Source of the DNA: Archivesica marissinica
Taxonomy: Eukaryota; Mollusca; Bivalvia; Venerida; Vesicomyidae
Length of the DNA stretch: 64,000 nt
Reading direction: 5' to 3'
NCBI GenBank assembly: GCA_014843695.1
Contig: CM026403.1
Span: 44,485,516-44,549,515, forward strand
Both the position numbers and the translations under genes were made by a program. Position 1 is the stretch's first letter. Every line of letters starts with the position of its first letter. Below the pieces are notes generated by a model. The model ran no database searches and had not been told where the DNA came from. It saw nothing but the letters and a program-made list of their open reading frames with translations. This document shows, one piece after another, positions 23,614 through 32,844 of the stretch.

Positions 23614-24735
23614 ATGTCCGGTGTATAACATCCCTGGTTCTTGTACATGCCCGGAGTATAACATCCCTGGTTCTGGAACATGTCCGGTGTATAACATCCC
23701 TGGTTCTTGTACATGTCCGGTGTATAACATCCCTGGTTCTTGTACATGCCCGATGTATAGCATCCATGGTTCTTGTACATGCCCGGTGTATAGCTTCCCT
23801 GGTTCTTGTACATGCCCGGTGTATAGCTTCCCTGGTTCTTGTACATGCCCGGTGTATAGCATCCCTGGTTCTTGTACATGCCCGGTGTATAGCTTCCCTG
23901 GTTCTTGTACATGCCCGGTGTATAGCTTCCCTGGTTCTTGTACATGCCCGGTGTATAACATCCCTGGTTCTTGTACATGCCCGGTGTATAACATCCCTGG
24001 TTCTTGTACATGCTCGGTGTATAGCTTCCCTGGTTCTTGTACATGCCCGGCTTCCCTGGTTCTTGTACATGCCCGGTGTATAGCATCACTGGTTATTGTA
24101 CATGCCCGGTGTATAACATCCCTGGTTCTTGTACATGCCCGGTGTATAGCATCCATGGTTCTTGTACATGCCCGGTGTATAGCATCCCTGGTTCTTGTAC
24201 ATGCCCGGTGTATAGCATCCCTGTTTCTTGTACATGCCCGGTGCATAGCATCCCTGGTTCTTGTACATGCCCGGTGTATAACATCCCTGGTTCTTGTACA
24301 TGCCCGGTGTATAACTTCCCTGGTTTTTGTACATGCCCGGTGTATAGCTTCCCTGGTTCTTGTACATGCCCGGTGTATAGCATCCCTGGTTCTTGTACAT
24401 GCCCGGTGTATAGTATCCCTGATTCTTGTACATGCACGGTGTATAACATCCCTGGTTCTTGTACATGTCCGGTGTATAACATCCCTGGTTCTTGTACATG
24501 CACGGTGTATATCATCCATGGTTCTTGTACATGCCCGGTGTATAGTATCCCTGGTTCTTGTACATGCCCGGTGTATAGTATCCCTGGTTCTTGTACATGC
24601 ACGGTGTATAGCATCCCTGGTTCTTGTACATGCACGGTGTATAGCATCCCTGGTTCATGTACACGCCCGGTGTATACATCCCTGGTTCTTGTACATGTCC
24701 GGTGTATAGCATCCATGGTTATTGTACATATACTG
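23614..24735. repeat. 33-bp minisatellite, right part, about 34 copies
   Basis: Same unit as 15700-16309 (core ccctggttcttgtacatgcc). It is almost purely 33-bp units, with one 12-bp-class truncation at about 24040 (cccggcttccctgg). Long open frames on both strands (up to 367 codons) are by-products of a period divisible by 3. Confidence 0.95.
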
Positions 24736-25479
24736 TCCATTCTCCATTTATGAAAGTGCATGCTTGTAACATGCGTGTGCATGCACTCTAAGTATTATGA
24801 AATAATAGTCACGTGATATGTATTTTGATACTTCTTTACATTTTATAATGTGCATACATATGTAACCATATACTTATGTGTATGCGTTAATAAATACATG
24901 TTCTGTTCTGTTATATATGAACTATGTGTTTCTATCTATATTTGAAAATCAATCTATTTCTAATGAACATGGATTCGAATAAGTTGCTATGCAACTTATC
25001 CTCCAATCCTAATTGTTGTAACTATTCATGTATTGCGTACCATTCTTGAATAACATATTGTTTAAACTAAACTATTGTCATGAATTATCGAACGTAGTGT
25101 CCATGTTTACAATATCTGTTCATCTGTTAAACAAAACCACATCCGTGAACATATAAACATATAAATATCCGTTGAGAATGAGTGAGAAAATCGCTAGTGC
25201 ATTGATGACATTATATATACAGGATATGTCATACTTGATGATGTTTAGGTTTATTTAGCCTCGCCGCCAGCGAACCATATGGGCGAGCGGTGTCAGTACT
25301 TTCACATTGGCGAGTGTGGCATGCCATTCACGGAGCTTGTATTATATGCAGAGTGCATTACCACTGACAATACGTATATGGAAGTTGATTAATCCAGTAC
25401 AAGCAAGTTTTGATAGTTTATAGCACCAACAGCTTAGGTCATATGGCGACTCTCCAGTTGTGTGTGTGTGTATGATATG
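24736..25479. other. Non-coding
   Basis: Contains a (TTCTG)-tailed 3' end at 24880-24920 (aataaatacatgttctgttctg) and a (TATG)n run at 25470-25520 that is the tail of the adjacent minus-strand SINE. No gene seen. Confidence 0.4.
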
Positions 25480-25722
25480 GTATGGTATGTATGGTATGTA
25501 TGTATGTATGTATGTATGTTCCTTTAATGTCAAACCCCTCGCGGGGACTTAGGCATATTTTCCTGGGCAGGCTTAGCCGACCTAAGCGATTAACCAATAC
25601 TAAGCAATGTGTGTGAGGTGCCTTGCTCAATGACACTACATACGTGGCCAGACCGAGTATCGAACCCGGACCGTTCGCTTCCAAATCCGAAGCTCTACCA
25701 CTGGACCACGGAAGCCACACTA
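25480..25722 (-). repeat. SINE-A, tRNA-derived, minus copy
   Basis: On the minus strand: head cgtggtccagtggtagagc, B box cgggttcgatactc, body with ggcacctcacacacat and a cccgcgaggggtttgac end, then a short tetranucleotide tail. The same family is at 26985-27200 on the plus strand. Confidence 0.8.
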
Positions 25723-26056
25723 TTATTGATGGAGGAAGACCACGGGTGTCCATCTGAGCAGTGGCTGAACCGAGGTGTGTTAATCCAGCACAAGCATGGA
25801 TGTGGCTGAACCGAGGTGTGTTAATCCAGTACAAGCATGGTTGTGGCTGAATCGAGGTATGTTAATCCAGTACAAGCATGGATGTGGCTGAACCGGGGTG
25901 TGTTAATCCAGTACAAGCATGGATGTGGCTGAACCGAGGTGTGTTAATCCAGTACAGGCATGGCTGTGGCTGAATCGAGGTGTGTTAGTCCAGTATATGC
26001 ATGAATGTGGCTGAATCGAGGTGTGTTAATCCAGTACAAGCATGACTGTGGCTGAA
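25723..26056. repeat. 41-bp minisatellite, about 7 copies
   Basis: Core ttaatccagtacaagcatgg, followed by atgtggctgaaccgaggtg, with point variants. It starts beside a fragment of SINE-C sequence (ggaggaagaccacgggtgtcc). Confidence 0.9.
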
Positions 26057-26407
26057 TATTGGATGCTAATTAAGTATAAATTGCATAGTGGATGAACCGA
26101 ACATAGGAACACGATTGAATCCATCACACAGACGGCAATCTACCGTACATGTAGTCGTGAATTGACCACAATGAATTCAGAATGTACATTTAATCAAGTT
26201 CGTTTTATTAAGGCTTAAATTCCCACCGACAGGTTAGATCATCATGACAACTCTCAAGCTACATTGGCGTAGGTAGACCCCGTGTGCCCATCCAAGCACT
26301 ATTTCAGGCACGGATGGGCATCAGGTAGAACCCTGTCGCCACAGGTCAGCTGGATAGCACCCCCAGTCGGAGTACTGTACTGAGACGGTACTATGGTAAT
26401 GCACATA
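26057..26407. other. Non-coding with SINE-C fragment
   Basis: At about 26250-26355, ctggatagcaccc and cccatcca are reminiscent of the SINE-C body in minus orientation. It is strongly diverged. Confidence 0.3.
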
Positions 26408-26914
26408 CAGTCAAACCTGTCTTAAGCAGCCAGCCAAGGGAGTCACAGAAAGTGGCTGCTTAATAGAGGTCAAATGTATAATAAAGCAACATATTTGGAA
26501 TCTGGAAAGTGGCTGCTTAATAGAAGTCAAATGTATAATAAAGCAACATATTTGGAATCTGGAAAGTGGCTGCTTAATAGAGGTCAAATGTATAATAAAG
26601 CAACATATTTGGAATCTGGAAAGTGGCTGCTTAATAGAGGTCAAATGTATAATAAAGCAACATATTTGGAATCTGGAAAGTGGCTGCTTAATAGAAGTCA
26701 AATGTATAATAAAGCAACATATTTGGAATCTGGAAAGTGGCTGCTTAATAGAGGTCAAATGTATAATAAAGCAACATATTTGGAATCTGGAAAGTGGCTG
26801 CTTAATAGAGGTCAAATGTATAATAAAGCAACATATTTGGAATCTGGAAAGTGGCTGGCTGCTTCATACAGGTTGGCTGCTTAATACAGGTGACCACTAA
26901 CACAGGTTAAACTG
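26408..26914. mobile_element. TIR element, relative of 5814-7824
   Basis: TA-flanked. Left end CAGTCAAACCTGTCTTA; the right end reverse-complements to CAGTTTAACCTGTGTTA. It opens with the same sequence as the element at 5814. Near its end it contains a single copy of the motif that forms the 34-bp array there (ggttggctgcttaatacagg, then tgaccactaa). Confidence 0.75.
26451..26849. repeat. 57-bp tandem repeat, 7 copies
   Basis: Seven head-to-tail units (399 bp), core agtggctgcttaatagaggt. Copies differ by one position (gaggtc or gaagtc). As 57 is divisible by 3, both strands stay open for about 135 codons; no gene is implied. Confidence 0.95.
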
Positions 26915-26984
26915 TATTCAACAATGAAATGCATATATTGAAAAGGACATGCAGGAGCATTACAGGGATACATGGCGGCGTGGC

Positions 26985-27200
26985 GTCCGTGGTCCAGTGG
27001 TAGTGCGTCGGATTTGGATTCGAAGGGTCCGGGTTCGATACTCGTTAGGGGCACATATGTGGTGTCCTTACGCTAGGCACCTCACACACATCGCTTAGTA
27101 CTGGTTAACCGCTTAGGTGGTCTAAGCCTGCACAGGAAAACATGTCTAGGTCCCCGCAAAGAGTTTGACATAAGTGGAACAAACATACATACTTATATAA
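26985..27200 (+). repeat. SINE-A, tRNA-derived, plus copy
   Basis: Head ccgtggtccagtggtagtgc, B box cgggttcgatactc, body ggcacctcacacacatcgct, end ccccgcaaagagtttgac, then (CATA)n. Confidence 0.8.
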
Positions 27201-27234
27201 GGTAGAAAACTATCTTCATAATGGTACGTAGTGG

Positions 27235-27515
27235 ATCAGTGGTCCAGCGGTTAAGGGGTCGCAGGTTCGCCCAATGGCTATACCATACTAAAATGTCTCA
27301 TATCATAGTATTTCGGTTGAGACTTTAAAGCGGACTCTCGTGTCGGTGCACGTAAAAGAACAAGAGAATACTCTGGAATGTGTCTCTGTCTGTATCATTA
27401 TTATTACTATAATATAAATTCCTATCCTCCAAATTAACTAATCCCTTCAGGAGGCGTCGCTCATATGGGTAGCAGGTAGCGACGATACATAACCGTAAAA
27501 CACGCACCTAATAGT
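27235..27515 (+). repeat. SINE-B, tRNA-derived, full-length
   Basis: Head with tggtccagcggttaagg and gcaggttcgccc; body with ctcgtgtcggtgc, gtctctgtctgtat, and caggaggcgtcgctcatatg. An ATT microsatellite interrupts the body at 27397. Confidence 0.75.
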
Positions 27516-27933
27516 CCTATACAGTTTCTCTTTAAGATATATATATATGTATTTAGCTTTGAGAAATACCCATCCACCTTATAGATATCTCTATATTATA
27601 AGTTAGTGAGATATGTGTGTGTGTATATATGTTAGAATGATGTCTCTCTTTGTTAGCGAGATATCTCAAATCACAATACTTCAACGTGTTACTGCGGAAC
27701 GACCAGTCACGATTATGATTGCCAGGCGCAGTCTAGAACAACCAGTTAATCTAAAATGATATATGTAAGTTAACAGTATCAAGAAAACATGTCTAGGTCC
27801 CCGCAAGCTATAGTTAAAGGCAGAAAGTATAAAGTTTAAAGTCCAAACTACAAACAAAAGATGGCACTCTAAAGGTCTCTTTTACTTAGAAACGAGTTTG
27901 AGAGCTATCTCTAATTAATAAGATATATATGTA
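27516..27933. other. Non-coding
   Basis: AT-rich, with a short segment (aacatgtctaggtccccgcaa, 27786-27806) that repeats part of the SINE-A 3' end at 27140-27160. No gene. Confidence 0.4.
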
Positions 27934-28187
27934 CTAGAGGACATAGAAAACGCACACCTACATTGTATGATTATTATTACATGAAAACGAAATACGAAGG
28001 ATTCCATCAAAGATATATCACATCTTTATTACAAAACACTAACTGAACAACTAAAAATATCCCAAAATGTTTAAAACTATGTGTTTATATAGTTATTGTT
28101 TTTCATGTAAAAACACACTTGTCCGAAGTGTGCGTTTTCTATGTCCTCTAGTATATGTCCGAAGTGTGCGTTTTCTATGTCCTCTAG
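27934..28187. mobile_element. TA-flanked MITE with doubled right terminus
   Basis: Left end ctagaggacatagaaaacgc and right end gcgttttctatgtcctctag are perfect inverted repeats, flanked by TA. The right terminal block (tgtccgaagtgtgcg onward) is present twice in tandem (about 28116-28151 and 28156-28187). A single-ended relative is at 57566-57788. Confidence 0.75.
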
Positions 28188-28565
28188 TATATCTTATTAG
28201 TTAATAAATAGTTAGACGGCTTGCCATAATTTATGCTTGAGCAGAATTAACAAATTACACATCCCCCCTATTACAAAATACACTTACGTATGCCTCCTGT
28301 ATGTCTACCTTAAATATAAATGTGTCACATGTGATTTGTTTAACTTAACAAATAAACATTGTTGATTTATATTATATATATCCAATCTGTAAACAAGTGA
28401 TAAACTAAACCATTCACAGAGAAGTAACTTAGTGTTATGATAAAGCTAACTTATGTTATAAATTCTACAGTCGGCTGACTTTCAATACACATTTAATTCC
28501 TATTCATATTTTATACGTTAAGATCTTGTTGTCTAAACACGTCACATATCTATATTCATCCACAC
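28188..28565. other. Non-coding
   Basis: AT-rich, no feature identified. Confidence 0.35.
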
Positions 28566-28682
28566 CACAGGCGCGTGTTTCAGTAAGCGCTATACAAATA
28601 TGAAACGAGCCAATCACGCTTCGTCTTCTCGCGTAGCGTGGAGGCCGGGTTTGATTTGGTCTGACTGAAACAAGCGCCTGTG
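28566..28682. repeat. 117-bp inverted-repeat element
   Basis: Outer arms cacaggcgcgtgtttcag and ctgaaacaagcgcctgtg are 18 bp with one mismatch; a weaker inner pair is cacgct / agcgtg. It is likely a small MITE; no target duplication is evident. Confidence 0.5.
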
Positions 28683-29116
28683 AGATTTTGAGATTATTGT
28701 TTGACTCCAAGGCTATATTTGGCATACTTCCTATAATTAGCGAAATTGTTGATTATCTATTACCCCCCTTTGCAGATAAAGTCCGATATATCCCGAACAT
28801 GTATATTGATATGCTTAGTTGGAATCCTTTGTTTTACTGGTGTTCCCAAACAGGATGTTGCAGCATGATAATGTTATTTTATCAAAATCATGCTAATTAA
28901 TTGATAACATTTATTTACATCCATTGACTATAGGTCATGCTGTAGTAAATCCGTCGAGATCTAATAATTACAAGATGAGAATACGGATGAAAATTGATAG
29001 CACGTGGTTCCAGAGAAACGACGATGAAGAACAGAGGAACCAACTAAAATACCTATCCTCATTAAATGAATATTCAGTGAACCATATCTGACCGCTGTCT
29101 CTTATGCTTTTAAAAG
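28683..29116. other. Non-coding
   Basis: Only short chance frames. Confidence 0.3.
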
Positions 29117-29226
29117 GCGTAGCGCCTGTTCATTAAGTGTACCGGTAGCGCCTGTTCGTTAAGGTGTACCGGTAGTGCTGTTCATTAAGTGTACCGGTAG
29201 CGCCTGTTCGTTAAGTGTACCGGTAG
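29117..29226. repeat. 26-bp tandem repeat, 4 copies
   Basis: Unit gcgcctgttcattaagtgta, then ccggta, with a one-base insertion in the second unit and small changes in the third. Confidence 0.8.
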
Positions 29227-29879
29227 TGACCTTGTTTCACCACAGTGACACGGTTTGAACGAACTTGGTAGAGGCGGTTATATGGATGCTAGTAACGAAC
29301 AGTAGCTAGCAACATTCTTATATTTGTTCGTGAAAACCAATCATTTAAAGATTTACTTTTCTGTTGACAATATGTGTTGACACAGTGACAACATTTGAAC
29401 AAACTGTGTTACGGTGGGTGTTGTAAAAGCTGTTACATGTCAAATTTGGAAACATTCCTATTGTTGCACCGGCTGACCTCATGGCATGCCGCCAAGAACA
29501 ACAACTCGTGCAGACCGGGAGGCGACATAGGACGCGTTGATGTTCAACTACATGGTCGGTTTATATGCTGCTGCGGGATGACCAACAGTGAGGAGGGTGG
29601 ACCTAAAATGGATAAGTATTTCGAAAGAAGCACAATCTAAGGACTTATCAACCTGGATCATTCTTACTCCGATAGTGACGGGCTGTCATTTTTAAATATG
29701 CTTGAGTATGGCCTAAAATGTGTGGCTGTATAGTGTCAAGCCTATGGTTTTATCAAAATGATCTTAACAATAAATTTGGTTTTGAACCCGGAAACCACTT
29801 GTCCAGACCTCGAGCCTCTGTGTATATTAGTTTTTTCCACGCAGAAACAGTGTACGCACCAGCTTGACTGTGAAGAGAT
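29227..29879. other. Non-coding; unassigned 81-codon frame
   Basis: The plus frame at 29395-29640 has several cysteines (GGCCKSC, ICCCGM) but no spacing I can match to a domain. The region may be a fragment of a degraded mobile element. Confidence 0.3.
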
Positions 29880-30035
29880 TTTAGATTTTGAAAGATAGTG
29901 TAATAATACAGACATAGACACATTCCAGAGTATACTCTGGTTCTTTTACGTGCACTGTATAAAGCACCGACACGAGACCTCGGTTTAAAGTCCCATCTGA
30001 AAGGCTGTTAATTTTATTAGGGTCAAACGCTGGAT
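29880..30035 (-). repeat. SINE-B fragment, minus
   Basis: Contains ccgacacgagacctcggttt, aaagtcccatctgaaagg and ttaattttattagggtc, the reverse complement of the 5' half of SINE-B. The tRNA B box is degraded (gctggatcgaaa). Confidence 0.65.
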
Positions 30036-30554
30036 CGAAAACGAACCATTATATACACTGGAGGACCCAAATATGTGTTATTCACACCGGACATACAATA
30101 TATATATAGTAACTTACTTATTCCATCACTCTTGTTAAGAGTGAACTCGTCCTACTACAGCGACATGATGGCAATTCTACCATTGTATCACCAATATCAA
30201 GACCGTGTTATTCTGCAGGAAACGTGTTATTCTGCAGGAAACGTGTTATTTTCATGTCGCATCACGTCGTTATTTTATGATGTCCAGTTCTACTTTGTAC
30301 ATTGATAACCCACATGAATTGTGAACAGCGCCATATTTTTCAATTTTCAATTTATTAATCTAATGATCAGATCGCTTCTGTTCACACTATATACTTATTA
30401 TTGAATGCATAGTATTAGGTGACTTATAGGCCCACGGGGTCGGGTGCGTCTTCTTGTTGTTTAATATTTGCTATATATATTTGTTGAAATGTGCACATGT
30501 CACTTTAATAAAAACTTACTTACTTACTTATTTACTTATAGTGCGATATATATA
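30036..30554. other. Non-coding, with retroelement-like 3' end
   Basis: At 30480-30540 the sequence tcactttaataaaaacttac followed by (TTAC)n looks like the tail of another retroposed element. A 76-codon frame at 30075-30305 is not recognisable. Confidence 0.4.
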
Positions 30555-32067
30555 CTGAGTCAAAAAAGAAACGATACCTGGTGTTTATGTGTCTATAATT
30601 TCAACATTTATTAAGAAAATTCTTTGAAAATTCATAAGATGATCGTCCAACATGTTTGAAAGAGGAGCACATAAAGCATAATGAGCCTCCGAAACTGTCT
30701 GCTGCGTGATGACGTAATTCGTTGGACAGGGGTCTAATGGAGTTTTCACACAGACGTCAATACCGAGTATGGGCACCATTTGCGTCTCTCACTGCAATGC
30801 ACCGCCGTCGCATCGAACGGAAGAGTGTCTGAATCTCTTGCTGGTCAATATTTGTCCACTCCTGACGCAACACATCCCTCAGTTGGTTTAACGTTACCGG
30901 CTGACGTCGTCTGACGCGGCGGTCTAACGTATCCCACACATGTTCTATGGGTGACAAGTCTGGTGACAAAGCAGGCCACGGCAGGGTTTCAATATTGTTC
31001 TGCTCCAATAATGTGGTGGAAATCCGAGCAGTATGACACCTGGCGTTGTCCTGTTGGAACAGTGTGACGTTTCTGTTGGCGTTAAAGAACGGCACAACAA
31101 CTGGCGCAAGGATCTCATCACAGTACCGCTGGGCGTTTAGGTTCCCGTCCACCACTAACAGTTCAGTGCGACTGCCGAAGGTGATACCGCCCCACGCCAT
31201 AACGCTTCCGCCCCCGAACAGATCGACCTGACGTACACATGCGTCGGCGTAACGTTCACCGCGTCTGCGATATACCCGCTCTCTGCCATCCGCTCGACGC
31301 AAACAGAACCGCGATTCATCGCTAAACATCACCGAATTCCACTGTAACCGAGTCCAGCGAGCACGTTCCGTCGTCCATTCCCGCCGTACGTCACGGTGAC
31401 GTCGTGTCAGGATGGGTCCAACGTATGGCCGATAGGCACGAATGCCACGTTCACCGAGCCGGTTCCTGACTGTTTGTGCACTGATGCGATTGTTGGTCAT
31501 CCCAGGAGTAACGGCAGCTGTGTGCGTAGCAGGTAGGAACCGGTCACGTAAATGTGACGTCCGAATGTGACGGTCCTGTTCACGCGTCGTCACACGTGGT
31601 CGACCAGATCTTGGACGGTCGTCCACCGATCCATGTGTTCGATAACGTCGAAGTAGACGTGTTATCGTGATCCGCGTAACCCCGAGTCGATTTGCGACGT
31701 CACGCTGACGTAAACCGCCGTCAATCATGCCAATGGCACGCATTCTCTGATTGCGGTTTAGCCTAGGCATTTTGTTAGAGGTAACAATGGGTATGTAAGG
31801 TGTTTTTCCTCGATGATAATGCAATACCAGTACAATAAACCGGTTTTCCGATTTGTACATGTGTAGGAAGTTGTCTTTGTTGAGGAGCACGTGCAAATCG
31901 GAAATTCGGCGTTCCAGGATTATCGGGTGTTTATTTACCTGTGTTTATGGTTGGCTGACGTTGCAATAAGATACCCGGTACTGATACGTAATAATATATT
32001 AAACCTTTCTATGGTTTTATCCGTTTTACGTCATTTTTAGTTTGGTATCGTTTCTTTTTTGACTCAG
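30555..32067 (-). mobile_element. Tc1-type DNA transposon, apparently intact
   Basis: 1513 bp, flanked by TA on both sides. The left end ctgagtcaaaaaagaaacga is mirrored exactly at the right end (tcgtttcttttttgactcag). It has one uninterrupted transposase gene in minus orientation. Identical termini and an intact gene suggest recent insertion, and possibly activity. Confidence 0.9.
30757..31770 (-). CDS. Tc1-type DDE transposase
   Basis: The start chosen is the ATG at 31770 (MPRLNRNQ), because the 42 residues open upstream are unlike the family and lie in the element's 5' UTR. That gives 337 residues, a normal Tc1 length. The N-terminal helix-turn-helix DNA-binding part includes LRQRDVANRLGVTRITITRL and a GRPR hook (SGRPRVTT). 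The catalytic triad is D in VMFSDESRF, D in LFQQDNARCH and E in DLSPIEHVWD, with 34 residues between the second D and E (DD34E). The enzyme would bind the TIRs and cut and paste the element into TA sites in the nucleus. No stop or frameshift was seen. Confidence 0.92.
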   Translation of the reverse strand: MPRLNRNQRMRAIGMIDGGLRQRDVANRLGVTRITITRLLRRYRTHGSVDDRPRSGRPRVTTREQDRHIRTSHLRDRFLPATHTAAVTPGMTNNRISAQTVRNRLGERGIRAYRPYVGPILTRRHRDVRREWTTERARWTRLQWNSVMFSDESRFCLRRADGRERVYRRRGERYADACVRQVDLFGGGSVMAWGGITFGSRTELLVVDGNLNAQRYCDEILAPVVVPFFNANRNVTLFQQDNARCHTARISTTLLEQNNIETLPWPALSPDLSPIEHVWDTLDRRVRRRQPVTLNQLRDVLRQEWTNIDQQEIQTLFRSMRRRCIAVRDANGAHTRY

Positions 32068-32074
32068 TATATAT

Positions 32075-32215
32075 AGTGTAGTGTATTTCGGCGTGGGTAG
32101 AACAGCGGCCCGGCTAGCTCAGTTGGTAGAGCTGTCCGACTAGTGTTCGGGAGGTCGTGGGTTCGAGTCCCACGTCGGGTCACTAACTTTTCCGCTCTTT
32201 CTTTGCATGGTCACT
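32075..32215 (+). repeat. 141-bp direct repeat carrying tRNA-like gene, copy 1
   Basis: Identical by eye to 32315-32455; period 240 bp. The spacer has a doubled gaatcggagtgcggctcc motif. Confidence 0.85.
32108..32181 (+). tRNA. tRNA-Thr(AGT)-like gene, copy 1
   Basis: The acceptor stem GCCCGGC pairs with GTCGGGT (two G-U pairs), the D stem GCTC with GAGC, and the T stem GTGGG with CCCAC. The anticodon stem TCCGA/TCGGG closes loop CTAGTGT, giving AGT. A and B boxes (TAGCTCAGTTGG, GGTTCGAGTCC) are perfect, and TTTT follows at 32187. Two bases instead of one between the D and anticodon stems, plus the loop sequence, make a SINE head or tRNA-like gene as likely as a functional tRNA. Confidence 0.5.
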
Positions 32216-32314
32216 TTAATGGCGACGAGGATGGGATATATATGGTACGGGCAAAGGAATAGGAGTGCGGCTCCAGGAATCGGAGTGCGGCTCCTAAAGA
32301 ATAAAAGAGGGAAG
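32216..32314. other. Spacer between tRNA-like repeats
   Basis: 99 bp containing two tandem copies of an 18-bp motif (aggagtgcggctcc type). No further feature. Confidence 0.5.
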
Positions 32315-32455
32315 AGTGTAGTGTATTTCGGCGTGGGTAGAACAGCGGCCCGGCTAGCTCAGTTGGTAGAGCTGTCCGACTAGTGTTCGGGAGGTCGTGG
32401 GTTCGAGTCCCACGTCGGGTCACTAACTTTTCCGCTCTTTCTTTGCATGGTCACT
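32315..32455 (+). repeat. 141-bp direct repeat carrying tRNA-like gene, copy 2
   Basis: Second copy, ending tctttgcatggtcact. The next base begins sequence that reads as Gypsy protease. Confidence 0.85.
32348..32421 (+). tRNA. tRNA-Thr(AGT)-like gene, copy 2
   Basis: Same sequence and same TTTT terminator as copy 1, 240 bp downstream. Confidence 0.5.
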
Positions 32456-32844
32456 ATTCAGAACGAACAGATAAACCCCCGGTGATAAAAAGGGTCAAAA
32501 TGCATACCGCCGGAAGGGAGTTATCTATGAAAGGGTACATAGTGGGACATGTGAAGGTTAAATTGGGCAAAGAGACATATGAGCAAAATGTCTATGTTGC
32601 TCCCATACAGGACCCTATATTACTTGGATTAGATTTTATGCTGACCCATGGTATGCACATAGAGATTCCACCAGCTCTAACGGGAGTTCCTACAATTATG
32701 GTAAAAGGTGAGAAAATAGAGCTCACCGTAGGAAGGGGTCAGCATATCAAAGTGGCCAAAGTCACGGTCAGTAAAAGGGCCATTGTTCCACCAAATTCGG
32801 CTATGCATGTTCACTGTGAATTAAAAGACAACATATCGGAGTAG
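32456..32844 (+). pseudogene. Gypsy protease fragment, ends at in-frame TAG
   Basis: The translation includes MKGYIVGHVKVKLG and PIQDPILLGLDFM, the C-terminal half of a retropepsin. The catalytic D-T/S-G segment lies upstream of the truncation and is absent. TAG at 32842-32844 breaks the frame, which then continues without shift into the RT region. Confidence 0.75.

Noticed and set aside
23584..24753. Long repetitive frames on both strands
   Set aside because: Same cause: a 33-bp period in a minisatellite.
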